5,803 nucleotides of DNA, taken from Cyclobacteriaceae bacterium (lineage in GTDB: Bacteria > Bacteroidota > Bacteroidia > Cytophagales > Cyclobacteriaceae). Below the pieces are notes generated by a model. The model searched no databases. It saw only the letters and a list, made by a program, of their open reading frames with translations, and had not been told where the DNA came from. Below, piece after piece: positions 1 to 5,803 of this stretch. The stretch spans positions 1-5,803 of the forward strand of contig JALOMY010000192.1 in NCBI GenBank assembly GCA_025455225.1, written 5' to 3'. How positions within the stretch are numbered: position 1 is the stretch's first letter; every line of letters begins with the position of its first letter. Both the position numbers and the translations under genes were made by a program.

Positions 1-34
1 ACCGATTCCTTACACAGCGAGACCTTCGTTTATT

Positions 35-1609
35 ATGTCAAAAGAAAAATTTATTGAGTCCATTAATAAGGCCTACGCCATGAATGGACCTTCCATGTAT
101 TTAGGAGCGGGCGTGTTAAACGGTGAAGTCGTTCCGGAAGCAAAAGTTAACCTTTCCCTGCGGATGATGAACCGCCACGGACTGGTAACAGGCGCTACCG
201 GTTCGGGTAAAACCCGTACCCTCCAGCTTATTGCAGAGAAACTTTCTTCAGAGGGTATCCCGGTGTTCATGCCGGATATGAAAGGCGACCTATCGGGTAT
301 TGCGATGGAAGGCACCGTGAACGATAAAATTAAAGAGCGTGCTGATTTGCTCGGTATTTCTTACCAGCCTTCAGGTTTCCCCATCGAGTTGTATTCATTG
401 AGTGGAAAAGTGGGTGCGCAGATGCGGGCAACCGTGACAGAATTCGGCCCGGTGTTGCTGAGTAAAATTCTCGAGCTGAACGATGTGCAGACCGGTGTGC
501 TCATGATTCTTTTCAAATATGCCGATGATAAAGACCTGGCCGTTGTAGATCTCAATGATCTGAAAAAGCTACTGAGTTATTTATCCGAAGGAGAAGGAGC
601 ACTTGAAATCAAAGATTCTTATGGAAAAATCAGCACGACAACAGCAGGAACAATTCTGCGAAAAATTGTAGCACTGGAGCAACAAGGAGTTTCGCATTTG
701 TTTGGAGAAAAATCCTTTGACATCGATGATTTGTTTGAAAAGGTTGACGGGCGCGGTGTGATCAGTTTACTTAACGTATCCGATGTTCAATCGCAGCCGG
801 TTGTATTTTCTACGTTTATGCTGGCGTTGCTGGCCGAGCTCTACCAGGCTTTGCCTGAAGCAGGCGACCTTGATAAACCCAAGCTGGTCTTCTTTATTGA
901 TGAAGCCCACTTATTATTCAAAGACGCACCCAAGGCTTTCATGGAACAGATCGACCAGGTGATTCGATTAATCCGGTCGAAAGGTGTTGGTGTTTTTTTC
1001 TGTACCCAGTTAACCCAGGATGTACCATCATCGGTTTTATCACAATTGGGCAACCGGGTTCATCACGTCATTCGTGCCTTCACACCGAATGATGTGAAAG
1101 ACCTGAAAGAAACGATCAAGACCTTTCCGCGTTCGGAATTCTACGAAATGGAAAAGCAGTTCACGCAGTTGGGCATTGGGCAGGCATTCATAACAGTTCT
1201 CAACGAGAAAGGCATACCAACCGAAACAGTAGTAACTCATCTTTGTCCGCCACAAAGCTATATGGGACCGCTTTCTTCACAGGCTTACCAGCAACAATTG
1301 GATCAATCCGATATGTACCGGAAATACAAGGAGGCCATTGATCCGCAGAGTGCGTTTGAAGTGCTCTCGCAAAAGATGGAGATGATCCGCGAAAAGCAGG
1401 AGATGGAACGACAGCGGGAAGAATATACGCGTTCACAAACCCGAACAACATCGTCCCGTTCCGGATCAACAACTTCAACCGGAAGGAGGCGGGCACAGAA
1501 GAGCACCTTTGAGCAGGTGATGAATTCAACCGTTACACGCCAGATCGGGCGTGAAATTGTTCGCGGTGTTTTCGGTGTCTTGTTCGGATCTTCCAGCCGC
1601 AGGCGGTAA
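35..1609 (+). CDS. HerA-like ATPase of the YjgR/DUF853 family
   Basis: Predicted cytoplasmic P-loop ATPase of the HerA/FtsK superfamily, DUF853 (E. coli YjgR-like) branch; its cellular role and substrate are not established. The 524 residues match the usual family length of about 500. The N-terminal region (1-50) leads into a Walker A motif GATGSGKT at 53-60, followed by the family-typical DMKGDLSGIA at 81-90. Walker B is LVFFIDEAH at 284-292. A sensor-like segment FFCTQLTQDVPSSVLSQLGNR (from 321) carries the candidate arginine finger R341. Residues 440-465 are charged and probably helical; 466-490 form a Ser/Thr/Arg-rich low-complexity linker; the end (502-519) has the REIVRGVFGVLFG motif that YjgR relatives share. 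The frame is open upstream to base 1, but ATG 35 is chosen because MSKEKFIESI fits family N-termini. No Shine-Dalgarno is visible. No NurA nuclease partner is adjacent, arguing against a HerA-NurA end-resection pair. Family assignment is firm, function is not. Confidence 0.93.
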   Translation: MSKEKFIESINKAYAMNGPSMYLGAGVLNGEVVPEAKVNLSLRMMNRHGLVTGATGSGKTRTLQLIAEKLSSEGIPVFMPDMKGDLSGIAMEGTVNDKIKERADLLGISYQPSGFPIELYSLSGKVGAQMRATVTEFGPVLLSKILELNDVQTGVLMILFKYADDKDLAVVDLNDLKKLLSYLSEGEGALEIKDSYGKISTTTAGTILRKIVALEQQGVSHLFGEKSFDIDDLFEKVDGRGVISLLNVSDVQSQPVVFSTFMLALLAELYQALPEAGDLDKPKLVFFIDEAHLLFKDAPKAFMEQIDQVIRLIRSKGVGVFFCTQLTQDVPSSVLSQLGNRVHHVIRAFTPNDVKDLKETIKTFPRSEFYEMEKQFTQLGIGQAFITVLNEKGIPTETVVTHLCPPQSYMGPLSSQAYQQQLDQSDMYRKYKEAIDPQSAFEVLSQKMEMIREKQEMERQREEYTRSQTRTTSSRSGSTTSTGRRRAQKSTFEQVMNSTVTRQIGREIVRGVFGVLFGSSSRRR

Positions 1610-1649
1610 GTACACGTGTTCAAAATTTTTTGATTGACCGGATTAATTA

Positions 1650-1666
1650 CTTCTGGCATTCAGAAG
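1650..1666. repeat. Small inverted repeat (6-bp stem, 5-nt loop) downstream of the HerA-like gene
   Basis: CTTCTG at 1650-1655 pairs with CAGAAG at 1661-1666 around the loop GCATT. It lies 40 bases past the HerA-like stop codon. No T-run follows it on the + strand, so it is not a canonical Rho-independent terminator. It could be a weak RNA hairpin or a chance palindrome. Confidence 0.3.
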
Positions 1667-1739
1667 ACATCTCCCGAATCAACTAACAAACTAAGGTCTC
1701 ATGCGTTTTTATTCAATTCCATTTAACTGAATTCGAAAC

Positions 1740-2189
1740 ATGACCACCGAACTGATTCTGCGCTATTTTCACTTCATCAGCATTTTTGTCATCGTTGGCA
1801 CCCTGGTGTCGGAACATCTTCTTTTGAAGAATCAATTAACCCGATCCGAGATTGGCAGGCTCGCACGCATTGATGGTGTTTATGGTTTGGCGGCTGTTGT
1901 GTTGGTGGGTGTTGGCTTAACGTTGTGGCTGGGCAGTTATGGCAAACCGGCTATCGTGTACAGCAAGAACTGGATCTTTCATACTAAGCTTACCTTGTTT
2001 ATCATTATCGGGTTATTGTCTATTTATCCCACGGTCTTCTTTCTGAAAAACCGCAAGGGAAATCCGGATGAAGTGGTACAGGTTCCTCCTGTACTTTTCT
2101 GGTTGTTGCGTTTCGAATTGATACTGTTAGTTATCATCCCCTTATTAGCCGGAATGATGGCACGTGGCATTGGTTATTTTGGTGAGTAA
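1740..2189 (+). CDS. Four-helix integral membrane protein, DUF2214-like
   Basis: Small inner-membrane protein of 149 residues with four clear hydrophobic segments: about 9-29, 46-65, 80-102 and 121-143. Length, helix count and sequence style resemble the DUF2214 family of uncharacterised bacterial membrane proteins; this comes from recognition, not a search. Polar residues stand out near or within the helices: H11, E25 and H26 in the first, H81 at the start of the third, E126 and R142 in or near the fourth. Paired histidines in a four-helix bundle would be compatible with haem or metal binding as in cytochrome b561/CopD-like proteins, but that is only inference. There is no signal peptide; the first helix serves as a membrane anchor. 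The start is preceded by GAAAC and lacks a strong Shine-Dalgarno. The gene sits alone, 130 bases after the HerA-like gene and 128 bases before the oxidoreductase, same strand, so co-transcription is possible but unproven. CopD/DUF420-type proteins are the alternative reading. Confidence 0.8.
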   Translation: MTTELILRYFHFISIFVIVGTLVSEHLLLKNQLTRSEIGRLARIDGVYGLAAVVLVGVGLTLWLGSYGKPAIVYSKNWIFHTKLTLFIIIGLLSIYPTVFFLKNRKGNPDEVVQVPPVLFWLLRFELILLVIIPLLAGMMARGIGYFGE

Positions 2190-2218
2190 TAGCGCGGCTT
2201 CGCAAACGGAAATTCAGT

Positions 2219-2240
2219 ATTTTCGGAAAGCGCTGAAAAT
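2219..2240. repeat. AT-rich inverted repeat between the membrane-protein and oxidoreductase genes
   Basis: ATTTTC at 2219-2224 is complementary to GAAAAT at 2235-2240, with a 10-base spacer that contains the self-complementary AGCGCT (2229-2234). A competing pairing joins TTCAG at 2213-2217 with CTGAA at 2233-2237. It lies 29 bases after the DUF2214-like stop. No T-run follows, so it is not a classic terminator; a weak 3'-end hairpin or a regulator site are both possible, and chance cannot be excluded. Confidence 0.25.
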
Positions 2241-2317
2241 GGATCGTGTGTTTCCAGGCGCATTCATACCAGAGCAGAAGACCGTAAGTAAATACGTTAA
2301 CCAATCCATACTGTTTT

Positions 2318-3676
2318 ATGAATTCATTTACACAACACGTTAGCCGCAGAGATTTTATCGGCAAAGTTGGTACAGCCTCAGCATCCGTTCTGTTATCAAG
2401 CCTTCCTGTTTTTGCAAGCCCTGCTGTTCAAAAGCGTGTTGCCCTGGTAGGAACGGGAATACGCGCTCTCGATATGTGGTCACGCGATCTAGTTCAGTCT
2501 TACCCGGATAAAGTTTCTTTTGTCGGTTTGTGCGACATCAATCCGGGAAGGTTGGAATTTTTCAAACGGGCCACCGGATTTACCTGCCCGACCTTTACCG
2601 ATTTTGAAAAGATGATGAAGGAAACCAAACCCGATCTTCTCATTGTCACCACGGTAGACGCCACCCATCATGAATTCATCATTCGCGGAATGGAGCTGGG
2701 TGCGGATATAATAACCGAAAAGCCCCTCACCACCGATGAACAGAAATGCGAAGCCATCCTTCAGGCAGAAAAGCGAACCGGTAAAAAAGTTTTAGTTACA
2801 TTCAATTACCGGTATTCACCCCAACGGGCTAAAATTTATGAACTGCTGCGAAGCGGTACCATTGGTACACTCACTTCTGTAGATTTTCATTGGTACCTCG
2901 ATGTTCATCATGGAGCGGATTACTTCCGGAGATGGCATCGGTTAAAGGAGAAAAGCGGTACTCTTTGGGTGCATAAAGCGACCCATCATTTTGATTTGCT
3001 GAATTGGTGGATTGAATCCGATCCATCCGAAGTTTATGCTACAGGCGCGTTGAATTTTTACGGAAAGAATAATTCCTTCCGCCACACGCACTGCCGCCCA
3101 TGCCCGCACAAAAGTTCGTGTTCTTTTTACTGGGATATCAATCGCGATAGTTTACTCACCAACCTGTATGTGAACAATGAAAAACACGATGGCTACCTGC
3201 GCGATGGTTGCGTGTGGAAGGAAGATATCAACATTTACGATTCGATGGCCGCCACAATCCGGTACGAAAACGGTGTGCAGGTAAGTTATTCCCTTACCGC
3301 CTATTCACCGTACGAGGGCTACCGTATAGCCTTCAATGGAACCAAAGGAAGAATTGATGCATGGATTGAAGAAAGCAACCCGGTTGAGCCAAAGGAGTAT
3401 GATGAAATTGTGGTAACGAAAAATTTTAGCACGCGTGAATTCATCCGCGTGCCGCACAGCAGCGGGCATGGCGGTGGCGACCGGTTAATGAAAGACAGCA
3501 TCTTTCGCGTGAATACCAACGACCCGTTGCATCAGTCGGCCAGTGTGCGCGATGGTGCTTTGTCCATTCTCGTTGGCATTGCTGCCCGAACCAGTTGTGA
3601 AACCGGTGCACCCGTAAAAATTGCAGACCTTACTTCGATCAAGCCCGGAATGAAGCGGCAGTTTGTGCAGGGATAG
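2318..3676 (+). CDS. Tat-exported Gfo/Idh/MocA-family oxidoreductase with a four-cysteine insert
   Basis: NAD(P)-dependent oxidoreductase, probably acting on a sugar, sugar acid or inositol-like substrate; 452 residues. The N-terminus is a twin-arginine signal: SRRDFIGK at 9-16, a hydrophobic stretch to about 30, and a likely cleavage near VFA-SPA (about 33). This implies export of the folded, cofactor-loaded enzyme. The Rossmann fold begins at RVALVGTGIRA (40-50), followed by LCDINPGRL (71-79). The family EKP motif is at 134-136 (K135 the expected catalytic lysine). The C-terminal substrate domain has HHFDLLNWW at 223-231, with H223 and D226 in the usual HxxD arrangement. Residues 258-298 hold C259, C262, C268 and C298 (CRPCPHKSSC, then RDGCVW), a probable metal-binding cluster absent from minimal family members. 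Tat-type Gfo/Idh/MocA members include the GH109 glycosidases, which use NAD without net redox, so hydrolase activity is an alternative. The start ATG is fixed by the Tat signal. The gene ends in a Rho-independent terminator and converges with the DUF1349 gene. Confidence 0.93.
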   Translation: MNSFTQHVSRRDFIGKVGTASASVLLSSLPVFASPAVQKRVALVGTGIRALDMWSRDLVQSYPDKVSFVGLCDINPGRLEFFKRATGFTCPTFTDFEKMMKETKPDLLIVTTVDATHHEFIIRGMELGADIITEKPLTTDEQKCEAILQAEKRTGKKVLVTFNYRYSPQRAKIYELLRSGTIGTLTSVDFHWYLDVHHGADYFRRWHRLKEKSGTLWVHKATHHFDLLNWWIESDPSEVYATGALNFYGKNNSFRHTHCRPCPHKSSCSFYWDINRDSLLTNLYVNNEKHDGYLRDGCVWKEDINIYDSMAATIRYENGVQVSYSLTAYSPYEGYRIAFNGTKGRIDAWIEESNPVEPKEYDEIVVTKNFSTREFIRVPHSSGHGGGDRLMKDSIFRVNTNDPLHQSASVRDGALSILVGIAARTSCETGAPVKIADLTSIKPGMKRQFVQG

Positions 3677-3683
3677 TTGATGG

Positions 3684-3710
3684 CGTATGGTTATTATTCA
3701 CCGGCATACG
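3684..3710. repeat. Inverted repeat overlapping the left arm of the terminator
   Basis: CGTATG at 3684-3689 is complementary to CATACG at 3705-3710, with a 15-base spacer. The last three bases (3708-3710) are also part of the terminator's left arm, so in the + strand RNA the two hairpins could not both form completely. The terminator stem is longer with a shorter loop and should win; a regulatory role is only speculation. Confidence 0.3.
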
Positions 3711-4350
3711 GATCTTTGATCCGTTTTTGCTCATACCGGATGTCGGAGAATTTTGCTTCGCACCTCGTACCTGTAGGAGATTGTGAATGAAATCCCACCC
3801 GAAAACCGGGCTTCAAATCAAACTGCAAGTGACGGACGAGGAAATACTTCTTCCCGTCTTCACTGTAATACAAGGTAATTACATTACCCGCTTTAGCCAG
3901 TTTATAATAGATTTTGTTCTTTTTGTACTCCACGGAATTACAGTCGTCTGAGATGTTTTTGGTTACCACACTCACCACACGTTTGGCACCTGTATAATCT
4001 TTTTCAAAACAGAATTTCACCCAATTCAAACTGTCCTGCTTAATTACCAGGCAACCGGCATCCCATTTATTGGTAAAGGAATGTTCAATGGCGGTGGACA
4101 AAACAAAATCCTCATCGGCAGCAAAGAGAAGTTTAGGCGCATTATCGGTATTGTACGTGGCATTGGGATCACGGAACATATCCGTTTTTTCTCCGGCAAT
4201 AATGGTTAACACATTTCCGGTGAAGGAATAATCCAACGGCTTATTTTCCCAGGCGAGGTTGTGTGGAATGGAAGGAATGGTAAACACTGCGGGCTGAGCA
4301 AATGCGATCGAAGAGGCCATCATTAACCAGGCTAAAAGAAAGGATTTCAT
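3694..4350 (-). CDS. Secreted DUF1349 (concanavalin-A-like beta-sandwich) protein
   Basis: Exported protein of 218 residues. A Sec signal peptide runs MKSFLLAWLMMASSIAFA with cleavage before Q19, so the mature protein of about 200 residues is periplasmic or secreted; no lipobox cysteine is present. The mature part matches the DUF1349 family (COG3506; jelly-roll, concanavalin-A-like fold). Visible family features include a TDMFRDPNA segment (56-64), NAPKLLF (70-76), NKWDAGCLVI (94-103), NWVKFCFE (109-116), an ITLYYSEDGKKYFLVR hairpin (158-173) and PGFRVGFHSQSPTG (181-194). Cysteines C100, C114, C137 and C197 could form disulfides outside the cytoplasm. The molecular activity is unknown; yeast Ree1, named for enolase regulation, is the source of a common but probably misleading product name. 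A carbohydrate-binding or lyase-like role is inferred only from the fold. It lies 84 bases downstream of the ATP-grasp/SET gene on the same strand and converges with the oxidoreductase. Codons for R210-P214 also encode the opposing terminator hairpin. Confidence 0.88.
   Translation of the reverse strand: MKSFLLAWLMMASSIAFAQPAVFTIPSIPHNLAWENKPLDYSFTGNVLTIIAGEKTDMFRDPNATYNTDNAPKLLFAADEDFVLSTAIEHSFTNKWDAGCLVIKQDSLNWVKFCFEKDYTGAKRVVSVVTKNISDDCNSVEYKKNKIYYKLAKAGNVITLYYSEDGKKYFLVRHLQFDLKPGFRVGFHSQSPTGTRCEAKFSDIRYEQKRIKDPYAGE
3708..3728 (+). terminator. Rho-independent terminator of the oxidoreductase gene
   Basis: A perfect 7-bp stem, ACGGATC (3708-3714) with GATCCGT (3718-3724), closes a 3-base TTT loop and is followed directly by TTTT (3725-3728), giving a five-T run with the last stem base. 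It starts 31 bases after the oxidoreductase stop codon. The polarity is right for + strand transcripts only: on the - strand the run is A's ahead of the stem. It lies wholly within the coding end of the convergent DUF1349 gene, where the loop is the Lys212 codon and the arms cover Arg210-Ile211 and Asp213-Pro214. Confidence 0.75.
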
Positions 4351-4434
4351 AATCGATGATTTAGAGAGGAAGTTACGCAGGAAACGTCAAAGTAGAAATG
4401 CAATCTCCGGATTGATCATCCGTAACAAAAAATT

Positions 4435-5803
4435 TCAGGGATTGCTTCGGGTTCGTCTTTCCTTTATTGCCTGTTTCTCACGCTGGGTTATAGAGTTGTC
4501 GTTGCGGCCGGTAATTACCTTCCGGCAATTCGGTTCACCGCAGGTGCAGACAAAGGAAGGCAAGGTGTCGTTCAGCAATTCGGCATAATCGAGCGTTAAT
4601 TCTTCCCCGGCTTGAATATCCCGAAGGGCAACCAGGTTCAATCCATCATACGTTGTGTTCGGATTGCAACTATGATTTTGCGGAGCCCAGACTTCGGGTT
4701 TCAGATCCCAGAGAATATAAACTTCATCCGATATTGGGTAGGCATAATGGCGAAACTCTTCCTGCTGCTGTTTTGACCAATGCTCTTCCACATGCCGTTT
4801 GGTAACGAGGCGTTGGGCAGCTTCTTCCAGTTCAAAGATCGCTTCTCCTTTTTTAATTTGAGTCTGCGCTACAATGCCATACCCATTAATAGAGTTTCCC
4901 TGAACGCGGTATTTCTTTTGGCGCGCCTTGTGCCGGGCCATCCCTTCTTCGATAATGTGCTTGAGAAATCCTTCCTTACCAATCGGATCGTAGTTGAGAA
5001 TATAGTCGGCAGAGCCTTCATATCCATCTTCATAAAAAACTGAACAGGTGAAATTCACTTCCAGGAAGTAAATCTCTCCGTTTACATCCACGCGGAAATC
5101 CATGCGTGCATATCCTATTCCGGAGAAACCCGTGAAGATGCGTTCGGCTGATGAGCGGAGTCTTGCTTCAAGTGCATCGTCTGCAATGGGTTGGTTAACC
5201 TGGGTATGAAGATCGTTGGTCTTCAAAGAATAGGTTTTAAACTTATATCCTTCAGGAAACTGGTACTCAACCGGTTTGAACGTGATGCAACCCCGATCCG
5301 GCAGTGGTCGTGCTGCCACCAGTACGGTAAATTCACGGCCATCAATATATTCTTCCACAAGGATCTCATCATAACCTTGTGAAAGCAGATTCTGCACCTT
5401 ACGCTGAAGCTCTTCATTATTGGTTACCCGTGAATGTTCATCAATCCCCAGGCTGTCACCGGCTTTGGCCGGCTTCACAAAAAGCGGATAGGTAAGGTGC
5501 CTGACTTTTTCATCCAAACCTTTCACCTGGCTCACTTCCGCGAAAAGCGGAGTCTTCACACCGGCACAGTACGCTACGTATTTCATCAACGGTTTGGAAG
5601 GATCGTATAAAACTGTATTCGGCCCGGTATAGGGAAGGTTGAGCAAATCCAGTGAGTGAATCACATCAATGGAGGGAATGGACCAATCCAAATATCCCTC
5701 GCATAGATTCACAAAGATGTCGTACTTCTGCTTGCGCAGATCCTTCAGCTGTTTGTAAACGGTTAATTTATTAAGGAATACGTGATCGACCTGATGACCA
5801 GGA
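4435..5803 (-). CDS. D-Ala-D-Ala-ligase-like ATP-grasp / SET-domain fusion protein (5' end outside window)
   Basis: Two-domain protein, truncated by the right edge. The frame is open from the TGA at 4437-4435 to base 5803, giving 455 visible codons; the GTG at 5712-5710 is an internal valine in KYDIFVNLCEGYLDW, not a start. Numbering from the edge, the ATP-grasp part covers about 1-290: LPYTGPN (56-62), the nucleotide-binding loop FVKPAKAGDSLGI (108-120), EILVEEYIDGREFTV (146-160), and the Mg/ATP site with R233, D235, E248 and N250 in ARMDFRVDV and FLEVNF. This fold ligates a carboxylate to an amine using ATP. From about 296 a SET lysine methyltransferase follows: NGYGIVA (306-312), GEAIFELEE (319-327), NHSCNPN (376-382), GEELTLDY (399-406, Y406 the expected catalytic tyrosine), then a post-SET CTCGEPNC (419-426). 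C379, C419, C421 and C426 make a complete post-SET zinc set. The tail is basic. Substrates are unknown. The DUF1349 gene lies 84 bases downstream. Confidence 0.9.
   Translation of the reverse strand, partial: PGHQVDHVFLNKLTVYKQLKDLRKQKYDIFVNLCEGYLDWSIPSIDVIHSLDLLNLPYTGPNTVLYDPSKPLMKYVAYCAGVKTPLFAEVSQVKGLDEKVRHLTYPLFVKPAKAGDSLGIDEHSRVTNNEELQRKVQNLLSQGYDEILVEEYIDGREFTVLVAARPLPDRGCITFKPVEYQFPEGYKFKTYSLKTNDLHTQVNQPIADDALEARLRSSAERIFTGFSGIGYARMDFRVDVNGEIYFLEVNFTCSVFYEDGYEGSADYILNYDPIGKEGFLKHIIEEGMARHKARQKKYRVQGNSINGYGIVAQTQIKKGEAIFELEEAAQRLVTKRHVEEHWSKQQQEEFRHYAYPISDEVYILWDLKPEVWAPQNHSCNPNTTYDGLNLVALRDIQAGEELTLDYAELLNDTLPSFVCTCGEPNCRKVITGRNDNSITQREKQAIKERRTRSNP

Noticed and set aside
1..34. Possible extension of the HerA-like gene upstream or the end of a preceding gene
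   Set aside because: The frame is open to base 1 but contains no alternative ATG and the ATG at 35 matches the family N-terminus; 34 bases are too few to identify a preceding gene.
1629..1655. Possible Bacteroidota-type promoter (TTTG at 1629-1632, TACTTCTG at 1648-1655) ahead of the membrane-protein gene
   Set aside because: The spacer is only 15 bases where about 19 is expected, the -7 box has a mismatch, and the site is about 85 bases from the start codon. Not strong enough to annotate.
1200..1659. Open frames on both strands over the HerA-like gene's 3' half (109 codons at 1200-1529 on +, 118 codons at 1303-1659 on -)
   Set aside because: They lie over a well-supported ATPase coding region, and their translations show no domain, signal or membrane pattern and are rich in Arg, Ser, Pro and Cys as expected for out-of-frame reading.
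2134..2364. 76-codon frame on the - strand spanning the gap between the membrane protein and the oxidoreductase
   Set aside because: It overlaps the ends of two real genes, including the Tat signal region, and its product resembles no known family.
4408..4422. Hairpin CGGAT/ATCCG with a 5-base loop just after the ATP-grasp/SET stop codon
   Set aside because: The stem is only 5 bp and the six-T run on the - strand (4432-4427) precedes it instead of following, so it does not qualify as an intrinsic terminator.
4388..4429. Possible promoter for the DUF1349 gene on the - strand (TTTG at 4429-4426, CTACTTTG at 4395-4388)
   Set aside because: The -7-like box matches TAnnTTTG except its first base, but the TTTG is 30 bases away and nothing suitable lies at normal spacing. 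Transcription from the upstream ATP-grasp/SET gene is equally possible.
4435..5803. Annotation of the fusion gene as a cell-wall D-alanine-D-alanine ligase (ddl)
   Set aside because: Only the ATP-grasp half resembles Ddl, the acceptor loop lacks the Pro-Gly motif, and a SET module follows, so a cell-wall role is not supported.

Overview
The window looks like ordinary chromosome of a Bacteroidota bacterium, plausibly order Cytophagales. This is inferred from three things: none of the visible starts has a clear Shine-Dalgarno sequence; there is a Tat-type, Gfo/Idh/MocA-family oxidoreductase typical of that phylum; and the gene density is moderate with AT-rich intergenic gaps. No rRNA, tRNA, CRISPR array, insertion sequence or phage gene was recognised, and no gap between genes exceeds about 130 bases. 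The lineage cannot be fixed from sequence reading alone.

Layout, left to right. On the + strand are three genes: a YjgR/DUF853-type HerA-like ATPase (35-1609), a small four-helix membrane protein resembling DUF2214 (1740-2189), and a Tat-exported Gfo/Idh/MocA oxidoreductase with an inserted four-cysteine cluster (2318-3676). On the - strand, converging on these with only 17 bases between stop codons, are a secreted DUF1349 beta-sandwich protein (3694-4350) and, upstream of it in its own reading direction, a two-domain protein (4435 to beyond the right edge). That last protein joins a D-Ala-D-Ala-ligase-like ATP-grasp module to a SET-domain lysine methyltransferase module. The Rho-independent terminator of the + strand oxidoreductase lies inside the 3' coding end of the convergent DUF1349 gene.

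How the genes relate. There is no evidence of one pathway across the window. The oxidoreductase and the DUF1349 protein both look exported and could both act in carbohydrate metabolism in the envelope, but they are convergent, not an operon. The most unusual item is the ATP-grasp/SET fusion. Both halves keep the residues expected for activity, which suggests one polypeptide that ligates (amino acid or peptide) and methylates (lysine). Its N-terminus lies outside the window: the frame stays open to base 5803, and the apparent GTG start at 5712 is an internal valine codon.
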